Shown one piece after another: positions 17,902 to 26,275 of a stretch of DNA of 64,000 bases. The stretch is taken from assembly GCA_031285625.1 (NCBI GenBank), contig JAITVV010000025.1, forward strand, positions 32,005 to 96,004, read 5' to 3'. The notes below the pieces were generated by a model. It was not told the origin of the DNA, made no database searches, and was given only the letters and a program-made list of their open reading frames with translations. The position numbers and the translations under genes were made by a program. The stretch's first letter is position 1. The number at the start of each line of letters is the position of its first letter. The DNA comes from Prevotella sp. Lineage in GTDB: Bacteria; Bacteroidota; Bacteroidia; Bacteroidales; Dysgonomonadaceae.

Positions 17902-18755
17902 AATCCTAAAAGTTTGTTGTATATTTTTCTAATAAACGAAGGAGTAATACTTTTCAGGCGTCCCCTGAAGGATTTGTCGCCATAGAGAAGTATTTCCAAT
18001 CGCCGTTTGTGTTTTGTAAAAGTCTCAGTGTATTTATAATTGAAATATTTATCATATTCGTTTATGAGTTCTATAACTCTTGCACATTGGTCTCTTTCAT
18101 TCATCCGCGACCATTGACCATTGTCGTGGATACGATATGCCGAGGTTACATCTTTGAGATATAATAATGGCCCGAACTGTCCCATATACATTCCCAGCAT
18201 CCAGTCGGCAATTTCCATATCAAACAGTTTCTTATCTAGCTGCTGAACTAATTTCCCTCGAAAAACACAACAAGAAAGATTCCCAATCCTATTACCTAAG
18301 GCCAGTTGCTCTGTGGTTACAAACTCATAATCTTTATCGCTAGTCCAATCGAATATTTCTTCCCTATGCTGGTCTTCAAACAGTCGTATATGTCTGTTGT
18401 AACTCATTGAAGCTTCAGACTGCTTTTCCAGAAAATCAATGTGATTTTGCAGATGAGATGGCTTTACCCAATAATCGTCACCTTCCATAATGGCAACGTA
18501 ATCTCCTGTACATGCAGCAAAAGCCTGTTGATAGTTGCGTATATATCCTGTATTCCTGGTCTTATTCAGATAGTGGAATGAGAAGTGTGTAGTAGATTCA
18601 TACTCTTTTATGATCTCTACAGTATTATCTGTAGAGCAATCATCAGCCACAATAATTTCTACATCAGAAGGTGTCTCTTGCATCAGGATGCTTTCGAGTG
18701 TCTTTCTGACATAATTTGCATGATTATAAGTGATGAGTATGATATTTATTTTCAT
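17898..18755 (-). CDS. Glycosyltransferase family 2
   Basis: A 285-residue GT2 with MKINIILITYNHANYVRKTLESILMQETP, VADDCSTDNTVEIIKEY and the metal motif MEGDDYWVKP. It has the same YWxxP subgroup architecture as the GT at 14129. The C-terminal tail is basic and may sit on the membrane. It overlaps the aminotransferase start by 4 nt and follows the next GT2 after 24 nt. Specificity is unknown. Confidence 0.88.
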   Translation of the reverse strand: MKINIILITYNHANYVRKTLESILMQETPSDVEIIVADDCSTDNTVEIIKEYESTTHFSFHYLNKTRNTGYIRNYQQAFAACTGDYVAIMEGDDYWVKPSHLQNHIDFLEKQSEASMSYNRHIRLFEDQHREEIFDWTSDKDYEFVTTEQLALGNRIGNLSCCVFRGKLVQQLDKKLFDMEIADWMLGMYMGQFGPLLYLKDVTSAYRIHDNGQWSRMNERDQCARVIELINEYDKYFNYKYTETFTKHKRRLEILLYGDKSFRGRLKSITPSFIRKIYNKLLGL

Positions 18756-18779
18756 AATAGTTTGTATCGCAACAAATCC

Positions 18780-19637
18780 TTATTTAGAGAAAATCCTGCT
18801 AAAGAATCTCTTTATTGAACGTAAAGGCGCACATATTATTCTCCCCACTCTGTAATCGATAGTATGATAATGCCAGTAGAGTTCTTTTTTATATGTCTCT
18901 GCCTCGATCTTGTCTCTTATCGGATTGAAATATTCAAGAAACAAAGGTACATGATTCTTAAACATTTGTAAAAGCATTGCATTGTTTTTTTCCGATTCAT
19001 TATTGATATGCATCGAACGCGATGCTTCTTTTATCCTATAGTATCCATGGAATGCATTGAGTTTAACTACTTTATCATTTGGCTTGATTAAAGAGAGATA
19101 AAAATCCCAATCTTCTATTCCGTCATACATATTCAGGTTATATCCTCCTACTTCTAAGAAATCGGCTCTTTTGAACATGGCGAAACTGTGAATCTGGTTT
19201 TCGGTCAGCATCTTTTCGAAAACGAATTCAGGGTTGACAATCTTCTCATTTTTTACGCCAAATAGTATTATATCACTATAAATAAGCTTTATATCAGGAT
19301 CATTCGAAAATGCTTTGATTGCTTCGCTGAAATAATGAGGTCCCAGCTTGTCGTCCCCATCCAGTGGCACGATGTATTCTCCTATTGCCTGACTAACGCC
19401 ATAGTTTCGCGTGTCAGAAACACCGCTGTTTGTTTTCCGGAAATACTTAAACCGTTTATCTTTTTCTACCCATTCTTTTGCTACTTCTTCTGTATTATCC
19501 GGCGAACCATCATTGACAATAATACATTCCCAATGAGGATAATCCTGATCGAGAAGGGATTGTAGTGCTTCAGGCATATACTTTGCCTGATTATAGCAAG
19601 GCATAATAACGGATATAATCGGGTTCATATTGCTCAT
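18780..19637 (-). CDS. Glycosyltransferase family 2
   Basis: A 285-residue GT-A enzyme with PIISVIMPCYNQAKYMPEALQSLLDQDYPHWECIIVNDGSPDNTEEV, the NSGVSDTRNYGV helix and the PLDGDDKLGP metal site. The C-terminus (IKRFFSRIFSK) is basic and amphipathic, suited to membrane contact. The start ATG (19637) abuts the stop of the preceding GT2 at 19638, so the genes are coupled. Confidence 0.9.
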   Translation of the reverse strand: MSNMNPIISVIMPCYNQAKYMPEALQSLLDQDYPHWECIIVNDGSPDNTEEVAKEWVEKDKRFKYFRKTNSGVSDTRNYGVSQAIGEYIVPLDGDDKLGPHYFSEAIKAFSNDPDIKLIYSDIILFGVKNEKIVNPEFVFEKMLTENQIHSFAMFKRADFLEVGGYNLNMYDGIEDWDFYLSLIKPNDKVVKLNAFHGYYRIKEASRSMHINNESEKNNAMLLQMFKNHVPLFLEYFNPIRDKIEAETYKKELYWHYHTIDYRVGRIICAPLRSIKRFFSRIFSK

Positions 19638-20426
19638 TTATGATTTAAGCCATCTTAGAAAACCAAGTTTTCTCAAATATCTTACACTTACAGATGTTTT
19701 TAGCTTATACAGCTCCTCTTTTTTATCCATCCACTCACTATACATACTATTATATAACGGATAAGCATAAGCTATATGTTCATCCCGCTCGGATTTCAAA
19801 AGTTGCTTGTTTTCAGCGTCGGAACTTATGCCATCTATAAAGAATGTTGAAAATGTTTCATTTACATGTTTATAGGTACATTTTGATAAACAAACTGCAT
19901 CTATAAAAAAGGCCCAGTCTGAAGCTATTTTCATATTTTCGGAATAATAGCCATAATTAACTAATAGTTCCCGTTTTATGAATGAAGCTGTATGAGGTAG
20001 TGCATCTTCGGCGAAATATTTAAAATCGAGCTGGTCAGGGTAGTTTTTAATATAACTTATCCCTGATGAAGCGTCAGTAATCTCCAAATTGAAATAAATT
20101 ATATCTTCACCGGAAATCTGATCTGTTATTTTTCGGATATCGGCCTGTTCCTGAATAACATCCCCACTATTAACGAAGAGGATATATTCTCCTTTAGCCT
20201 GTCTGATACCCTTATTCATAGCATTGTATATGCCGGAGTCGGGTTCACTGATCCAGAAATCTATGCGACTCTCATTTTCTTTTATGATATCTAAACTTCT
20301 ATCAGATGAATTTCCATCAATAACAAGGTACTCAAAGTCAGTGCCATTCTGAGAAACAATGCTTTTAATGGTTTTTTCTAACCCAATAGCATTATTGTAG
20401 TTTATTGTTATAATGGATACTTTCAT
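19638..20426 (-). CDS. Glycosyltransferase family 2 (WcaE-like)
   Basis: A 262-residue GT-A enzyme with MKVSIITINYNNAIGLEKTIKSIVSQ, YLVIDGNSSDRS and EPDSGIYNAMNKGI, then LFVNSGD. It shares its N-terminal half closely with the GT at 13308 and the N-domain of the fusion at 21331, which points to duplication within the cluster followed by divergence of the acceptor side. It overlaps the upstream GT2 by 4 nt. Confidence 0.88.
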   Translation of the reverse strand: MKVSIITINYNNAIGLEKTIKSIVSQNGTDFEYLVIDGNSSDRSLDIIKENESRIDFWISEPDSGIYNAMNKGIRQAKGEYILFVNSGDVIQEQADIRKITDQISGEDIIYFNLEITDASSGISYIKNYPDQLDFKYFAEDALPHTASFIKRELLVNYGYYSENMKIASDWAFFIDAVCLSKCTYKHVNETFSTFFIDGISSDAENKQLLKSERDEHIAYAYPLYNSMYSEWMDKKEELYKLKTSVSVRYLRKLGFLRWLKS

Positions 20427-21328
20427 CTTTTTAATAGTCGGGATACCAATCTTTTTAATTCATAGTAAGCAACCATTGGCTGATGCCGGATAAACATGAA
20501 TAAGATTTCTTTATTGATCGATTGTGGAAAAGAAAACTTAAGTTTATATGATTGCCATTTGTAATACCAATTTTGGCTATATTTTTTATCTAGCTTCAAA
20601 TGTAGCCATTTTGCAATCATTCTGGAAACTTTATAGCCTTCTAATATACTTAATCCTCTGTCTTCAGCCTTATTTGATACTTTTACTGAGTGAGACCTGA
20701 AATAATTCAGGTATTCTTTTACTTCGGATACAGTTGCACCCTTATCTTCACAAAGGCTTCCCCATAATAACCAGTCCCCACAATATCTGAAGTTAACAAT
20801 CTCATCCCATAAATTTTTAGCTATAGCCTGTCTCTTGAAAACAACCATACTCGCATTGCAAATCGGATTGCTGAATAATAAATAATCTCTGGTGAATTGA
20901 TTAATATTCATCGAATAACCGGGTAGGATAGGAGGTTGCTCCGTTAGAATGTTGTTTTCTTTATCAACTATCTTGGTTTGCGAGAAGCAGAGGACAGAAT
21001 TATATTTAAGGATAGAATCCATCGCTTTTTCGAGCAATGTCAATTCTGCATAATCATCACTTTCTGCAATCCATATATAATCACCTTTAGCAAGTTCAAA
21101 TCCTTTTTTCCATTGCTTGAATGTAGAACCCGAATTAGTCTCATTATATACAATATGCGATATACGCGAATTGCCTCTGTATTGTTCAATGATATCCCTA
21201 CTATTATCCGGTGAGCAATCATCTAGGATAATTAGTTCAAAATCCTGATATGTCTGATTCAAGATCGAATCAATGCGCAGCTTCAGGTATGGAGCATGAT
21301 TATATGTAGGAAGTATGACTGATACCAT
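20423..21328 (-). CDS. Glycosyltransferase family 2
   Basis: A 301-residue GT2 with MVSVILPTYNHAPYLKLRIDSILNQTYQDFELIILDDCSPDNSRDII, the ESDDYAELTLLEKA metal motif, and a long basic C-terminal half. The start is 2 nt after the stop of the GT2-GT2 fusion gene. It adds one sugar of the repeat or outer core. Donor and acceptor are not predictable. Confidence 0.88.
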   Translation of the reverse strand: MVSVILPTYNHAPYLKLRIDSILNQTYQDFELIILDDCSPDNSRDIIEQYRGNSRISHIVYNETNSGSTFKQWKKGFELAKGDYIWIAESDDYAELTLLEKAMDSILKYNSVLCFSQTKIVDKENNILTEQPPILPGYSMNINQFTRDYLLFSNPICNASMVVFKRQAIAKNLWDEIVNFRYCGDWLLWGSLCEDKGATVSEVKEYLNYFRSHSVKVSNKAEDRGLSILEGYKVSRMIAKWLHLKLDKKYSQNWYYKWQSYKLKFSFPQSINKEILFMFIRHQPMVAYYELKRLVSRLLKR

Positions 21329-21330
21329 AG

Positions 21331-22872
21331 TTAATCATTTTTGATATCTATCTTCCAGGAATTGGAATCGCTGGCTGTTTTAAAATAGTACTCTTCTTCT
21401 TCTGTCAGATTCTGATTGTCAATATACCAGCCATTATGTTGTGCTATAAAATCTCCGGCTACTCTTATTGCAAAATAAAAATTCAATAAGTCGTATGTAT
21501 AATGTGGAGGATATATGGCAAAGGTTGTATCCAACTCATTTCTATATAGATCATTACCCATTGGATTTTCCCAGTGTTTCTTCTCCCAATCAAGCACTTT
21601 CAGCTTTTGTTGGAAGTAGTCCGGGATATCATCTATCTTTAGAGCAAATCCGACCTTGGTTACGTCTCTATTTTTGTCGAGTATATCTATCAATTGCTTT
21701 ATATAATCTTTGGGTAGGTTTTTGTTTGGAATGATATCAGCATCAGTGATTATGTGATACCCTTTTGCGTATTTGTTGTATAAATTTTCATTTTTCCAGA
21801 ATACCAGATGTCCGTAATTATCTTCCATTCTTTCTATTGTTACTGTATTTTCCATCTCGTTATAATATTTCAGTAGAGGTGGATATGTTGATGCATTGTC
21901 AACAATAACAATATTCTTGTGCTTTCTCTCTAAGAGGAAATTTACAAGAGTCTTCAGATCGGATAACCTATTGTAATTGATTATTATTACAGGAATAGTT
22001 AGCGGGTCTTTTTTCTGATTACGGACGGTTTTATTAATCAAAGAGATGAGAGCATTAATACGATGATTGTATATATAATTTTCTCTATCCTCTTTATGTA
22101 TAATACAATTGATTACATTCCTTATTTTACGCCCGATTTTAAAGATTTTTTTATTATAAAAATTATAATATTTGCTGTGTTTCTCATATATGTCAAGTAA
22201 TTCGTAAGAGAAACTTTCTTTTATTACTTTTTGAGTTTCAGCAACAATTATTTTTTGATTTTCGGAAGTACTGCTTATCCCATCCATTTTGAAGGCAGTA
22301 ATCACAATGGGTAGATGTAATTGACTTACTCTGCCAAATACAATTAGCTTGAAGAAGAAAGCCCAATCCGATACAATTTTCAGATCTTCTCTGTAGAGTC
22401 CATACTCCTGAAACAAATTTCGCTTAATGAAGGTAACAGGATGACACAGGGTTGCAACAAACATATGGTTGATATCAACATGATCGGGCATAGCTGCTAT
22501 ATCTGTCTTCCCATCGGGAAATATTCTGTATAAATCTCCATAAACAAGATCCTGATCCGGGTTATTGATAAATACCTTTGCGAGAACTTCATTGTCATAC
22601 AGGGTATCTCCACTATTGATAAACAGGAGATAATCGCCTGTAGCTTTCTTTATGCCTTTATTCATGGCATTGTAAATGCCAGAGTCAGGTTCACTCACCC
22701 AGTAATTAATCTTATCTGAATATTCTTCAATTATCTCTTTACTACCGTCTGTAGAGTTACCATCTATTACTAAATACTCAAAATCAGCATATGACTGAGA
22801 AATAATACTTTGAATAGTATCTCTCAATCCTGATGAATTATTGTAGTTGATAGTAATAATGGATAGCTTCAT
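21331..22872 (-). CDS. Two-domain GT2-GT2 fusion glycosyltransferase
   Basis: 513 residues. The N-domain (~1-240) is WcaE-like: MKLSIITINYNNSSGLRDTIQSI, EPDSGIYNAMNKGIKKATGDYLLFINSGD. After a basic linker (~245-290) comes a second GT-A domain (~293-513) that begins IPVIIINYNRLSDLKTLVNFLLERKHKNIVIVDNAS and has a DADIIPN metal motif. The second domain resembles enzymes in which a single GT adds one residue with a long C-terminal lid. The fusion could add two sugars in sequence. It overlaps the upstream GT by 4 nt. Confidence 0.88.
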   Translation of the reverse strand: MKLSIITINYNNSSGLRDTIQSIISQSYADFEYLVIDGNSTDGSKEIIEEYSDKINYWVSEPDSGIYNAMNKGIKKATGDYLLFINSGDTLYDNEVLAKVFINNPDQDLVYGDLYRIFPDGKTDIAAMPDHVDINHMFVATLCHPVTFIKRNLFQEYGLYREDLKIVSDWAFFFKLIVFGRVSQLHLPIVITAFKMDGISSTSENQKIIVAETQKVIKESFSYELLDIYEKHSKYYNFYNKKIFKIGRKIRNVINCIIHKEDRENYIYNHRINALISLINKTVRNQKKDPLTIPVIIINYNRLSDLKTLVNFLLERKHKNIVIVDNASTYPPLLKYYNEMENTVTIERMEDNYGHLVFWKNENLYNKYAKGYHIITDADIIPNKNLPKDYIKQLIDILDKNRDVTKVGFALKIDDIPDYFQQKLKVLDWEKKHWENPMGNDLYRNELDTTFAIYPPHYTYDLLNFYFAIRVAGDFIAQHNGWYIDNQNLTEEEEYYFKTASDSNSWKIDIKND

Positions 22873-23882
22873 AAATTTGATATAATTCTGATTAATCTGC
22901 TTTTTAACCTATCCGAAAATTTTCTTTGTTTTTTATATTCAGCTTCTTGTTTTAGACGTTCTTCTTCCAGATAATTATTCCTTAAGACCGAGTAGAAACA
23001 TTCTACTTCCTTTAACTCAAAATATTTATTTGATATGAGATTGTCTGCATATTCTGCATATAATTTATGTAAGAGCTCTTCTTTATCTAAATCAAATCTT
23101 GATTGAAAGATTGATATGTTTAATGGTTGTACGGGTTTGAAAGAACTAAAATGTAAAAAAGTAAGAGGGTACTTTTCATTTATATAGTACTTATCATCTT
23201 TTAAAGATATCTTTCTTTCGTGAAAGTTCCAATAAGCGTAGTTATATCCTGGTGTTCTGGATACTTGTACATCTTCAAAAAATAGAGGTGCAAAATTCAT
23301 CGGCAGCTGATCGACAAACAAACCTTCGGCTACCCTGTTAAATGATTGCACAGATAATCTTTCGGCCCACCATTGTAACAGTTTATCTGCTTGCAGGGAT
23401 GGTCTGATAGCCAGAAAACCAAGATTATATAACCCATAATTAAGGAAGGTAGACTCATAAGGGAACTTTCCATCCAGAGGAATGGGAGATAATATATGTG
23501 GTGTTAACAATGCACTCTTTTGCTGCAGTTCTGACTCTATTGGTGATAAGCTATCAAAGACTTTGATATCCGGATCGAAATACATGATTGTTTCAACATC
23601 TCGATATTGCTTGAGTAGATATTGAAAAAAGAATGGTTTGATTGCTGTATTTAATTCTATAATATAATAGTTGTAAATCATCCATTCAAAATTCGCTATA
23701 TCAAGTTTTTCAGCTTCAATGATTTCGTAAGGTTCAAAGAAACTATAATCAATATCCTTGCTTTTTTTATCGCATAATCCTATAATGAATTTATAATCAG
23801 GATTATACTTAATTAGAGAATCTCCTAAAGTTTTCGCCTGTGATAAGTAATTATTGGAGCATATGGTAAAAACTATCTTCAT
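22869..23882 (-). CDS. GT-A glycosyltransferase with DPD motif (GT8-like)
   Basis: A 337-residue protein starting MKIVFTICSNNYLSQAKTLGDSL, with a DxD-type metal site in MYFDPDIKVFDSL and a donor-binding region LNYGLYNLGFLAIRP. It is related to GT8-type enzymes common in Bacteroidota glycan loci. The C-terminal ~70 residues are charged and helical. It is coupled on both sides (4-nt overlaps). Substrates are unknown. Confidence 0.78.
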   Translation of the reverse strand: MKIVFTICSNNYLSQAKTLGDSLIKYNPDYKFIIGLCDKKSKDIDYSFFEPYEIIEAEKLDIANFEWMIYNYYIIELNTAIKPFFFQYLLKQYRDVETIMYFDPDIKVFDSLSPIESELQQKSALLTPHILSPIPLDGKFPYESTFLNYGLYNLGFLAIRPSLQADKLLQWWAERLSVQSFNRVAEGLFVDQLPMNFAPLFFEDVQVSRTPGYNYAYWNFHERKISLKDDKYYINEKYPLTFLHFSSFKPVQPLNISIFQSRFDLDKEELLHKLYAEYADNLISNKYFELKEVECFYSVLRNNYLEEERLKQEAEYKKQRKFSDRLKSRLIRIISNL

Positions 23883-24682
23883 AATCTATATCCAAAAATA
23901 TTCAGTTGTAAATCGTAATGGGAAGTTCTCGGATCAATATAGGGAACCGGCATATTATTCCAAGCTTCTTTTATATAATATTTGAATCCTGCCTTTTTTA
24001 ATATTAGAAGAATTTCATCCAGCTTTTGCTCATTTTTAAGGAAACTATGATATTCGATAAAAATGTTGTTTACATTTACCAGATTCTCAGCACAATCTAT
24101 CAATACATCGTATTCTACGCCTTCAATATCTATTTTTAGGAAATCTATTTCAGATGTGAGATAGTCTTTTAATCTTACTGCATCTATTTTAGTCGTTCCT
24201 TCTCCTTCTTCGCTGATCTGTCCACCCACAGATCCATCAGATTTAAAAGATAATACAGTATTCTCTGTCCAAACGGCTTTAGGTACTATTTCTACATCAT
24301 CAAAACCAAAAGAGTGTAGATTAGATTTTAATATCTTAGCTATATCAGTATCTGCCTCAAAAGCAATGACTCTGGCTTTTGGATATAATCTTTTGAAAAA
24401 AATGGCACTAAGACCTATATTTGCTCCACAATCTAGTATAAGAGGGTTCTCTTTTTTTGAATTAAACTGATAGGTTTTTTCTAAGAAGATCTCATTCAAT
24501 CCATGCACATACCAGAAGAAGTTTGTAATTTCAATCTTTTTGTTGAAGAGCGTCGTTTCTGTTTTTCCAAGCCCTCTCTTTAGTCTAACAACTTCTGAAT
24601 TATCTATCTCCAATGGCCTGTAAATTTTATTATGACGATAGTCAGCTATTCTGTCCAGTACTTTTTTAATAATTTTCATCAT
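23879..24682 (-). CDS. FkbM-family SAM methyltransferase
   Basis: A 267-residue methyltransferase. The SAM-binding motif LDCGANIGLSAIFFKRLYPKARVIAFEADT is at ~85-115 and the FkbM signature FLKIDIEGVEYDVL at ~185. FkbM proteins O-methylate sugars or polyketides. In an ABC-exported glycan cluster a methyl group is a plausible chain-terminating cap recognised by the Wzt C-terminal domain, which is inference. The start overlaps the acyltransferase gene by 17 nt. Confidence 0.88.
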   Translation of the reverse strand: MMKIIKKVLDRIADYRHNKIYRPLEIDNSEVVRLKRGLGKTETTLFNKKIEITNFFWYVHGLNEIFLEKTYQFNSKKENPLILDCGANIGLSAIFFKRLYPKARVIAFEADTDIAKILKSNLHSFGFDDVEIVPKAVWTENTVLSFKSDGSVGGQISEEGEGTTKIDAVRLKDYLTSEIDFLKIDIEGVEYDVLIDCAENLVNVNNIFIEYHSFLKNEQKLDEILLILKKAGFKYYIKEAWNNMPVPYIDPRTSHYDLQLNIFGYRL

Positions 24683-25298
24683 TTGTGTTTTTTATATCTA
24701 TCCATTTATTCTGTTCAAAAGAAAATCTTTTTATAGCTCTGGCCGGAGATCCTGCAAGCATTGTATAGTCAGGAAACGATTTTGTTACTACAGAGTTGGC
24801 TCCAACTACACAATTTTTTCCTAAAGTAACGCCGGATAAGACGCATACTCTATAGCCAAGAAAGCTATTACAACCGATTTCTACTGGTCCTTTAGAAGTT
24901 AGATCTTGCTCCTTGGGCGAAAGGTTTAATGTAGGATCATATCCATGTCCATGATCCGAAATATATACATATTCACTAAACAAGCAGCCATCACCTATTT
25001 GAACTCTGTCAATTGCTGTTATACAAACATAATTTCCTATTCTGACATTATTCCCGATAACTATGCTTGGCGTGAATTTTTGATTTAGGTAGCTGTCGAA
25101 AGCTCCCAACCAGGCATTCCTTCCTATTCCGGTATCTTTCCCCAACCTTATATACTGTGCTCCGTCAATTTGTAAAGTCGGACCATCAATAAACGAATTT
25201 TCACCATATTGTATGCCGGGCGTATCGGTTGGAATTGCTGATAGAGAGTTATTCTTTCGTAGAATGTATTTATATAAATAAGATTTCAATTTATTCAT
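24666..25298 (-). CDS. Left-handed beta-helix acyltransferase (WcaF/maa-like)
   Basis: A 210-residue hexapeptide-repeat protein. Repeats run through RLGKDTGIGRNAWLGAF, IVIGNNVRIGNYVCITAIDRVQIGDGCLFSEYVYISDHGHGY, then PVEIGCNSFLGYRVCVLSGVTLGKNCVVGANSVVTKSFPDYTMLAGSPARAI. The His in DHGHG is at the usual acetyl-transfer site. It likely O-acetylates a sugar of the glycan using acetyl-CoA. It is within the operon, 11 nt after the fucosyltransferase-like gene. Confidence 0.9.
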   Translation of the reverse strand: MNKLKSYLYKYILRKNNSLSAIPTDTPGIQYGENSFIDGPTLQIDGAQYIRLGKDTGIGRNAWLGAFDSYLNQKFTPSIVIGNNVRIGNYVCITAIDRVQIGDGCLFSEYVYISDHGHGYDPTLNLSPKEQDLTSKGPVEIGCNSFLGYRVCVLSGVTLGKNCVVGANSVVTKSFPDYTMLAGSPARAIKRFSFEQNKWIDIKNTNDENY

Positions 25299-25309
25299 AT
25301 CAGAGATAT

Positions 25310-26275
25310 TTAAGATAACTGTTCTTTTATATCATCGGCTGAGAACCGAAACCATTCTTTTTTCTGAACACTGATAACTTTATTGTAAGGCATAATCATT
25401 CCCAAAAATAAGCCAACATTGGTGGTGTATGTTCCGATGAATAATTCGGACTTTCGGATTATTTCTATTGAAGAAAATAATTTTACCAGTTTTTCTTTCT
25501 TATTAAGACCAGACATTATTTTGAAAACATCGTGATCATAACCCTGTTCGTCAGGTGTTGTTAATGTTGTAATTTCCCAGTTGGGATATTCATTCTTTAC
25601 TTCTTTAATCACATTATAATCATCTGTCAGTATAAATGTATTCCGATTGTCGGAAACCAGGCTTGCTGCATCAAAGTAGTATAATATAGGACATAAAGAA
25701 CATTCAGTAATTTTGTCTCCTCTGCGAATTTGCATTGAGTTATATTGAGACGGTAATGTAATATTACATATATGTGATTGGACCTCTTTTAAGGTTTTAT
25801 CATTATATCGATATATCATGTTCACTATGACAGTAGAAGCTATTCTCAGATCGCCATGAATACCTAATGCCGGAATATCAAAGAAAGCATGATCAAAATC
25901 TCTACAAAAATATTTATTCCACAACTCATAGGTTAAATATGTTTTTCTGTTGAATGTTCTGTATAGTTTCCATAAAAAATAATGCTTCTTTTTTATTTGT
26001 AGAGGTTTATAGTTTCTTGTATTGTAGTACTTATGTAAGAAGAATGTTGACTCTTCACAAAATGGGAGAAAGAAATCGTTCCACCCTTCTTTGTACGAAA
26101 AATTGGCGTCTTTTGAATATAGAATAAATTTATACTCATATTTTAGGCAATATAATATCGCAAATACCATATTGCATAGTTCAGAATAAAATCCTGCACT
26201 GGCACCAATATGAAAAATATATTCTTTTTTGAATGAGTTGTTTAAAACCCTGTATTTGCTTAATAGGTCATCCAT
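25310..26275 (-). CDS. Fucosyltransferase-like protein (GT23/GT11-type fold)
   Basis: A 321-residue GT-B type protein. The donor motif SMQIRRGDKITE matches the GDP-fucose-binding H-x-R-R-x-D of alpha-1,6/O-fucosyltransferases. The late motif SELFIGTYTTNVGLFLGMIMPYNKVI matches the GT(F/Y)(T/S)SN block of the same group. The N-terminal half is less conserved (FHIGASAGFYSELCNMVFAI). It starts at the base where the Wzt gene stops (26275). Fucose transfer is inferred from motifs. Confidence 0.72.
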   Translation of the reverse strand: MDDLLSKYRVLNNSFKKEYIFHIGASAGFYSELCNMVFAILYCLKYEYKFILYSKDANFSYKEGWNDFFLPFCEESTFFLHKYYNTRNYKPLQIKKKHYFLWKLYRTFNRKTYLTYELWNKYFCRDFDHAFFDIPALGIHGDLRIASTVIVNMIYRYNDKTLKEVQSHICNITLPSQYNSMQIRRGDKITECSLCPILYYFDAASLVSDNRNTFILTDDYNVIKEVKNEYPNWEITTLTTPDEQGYDHDVFKIMSGLNKKEKLVKLFSSIEIIRKSELFIGTYTTNVGLFLGMIMPYNKVISVQKKEWFRFSADDIKEQLS

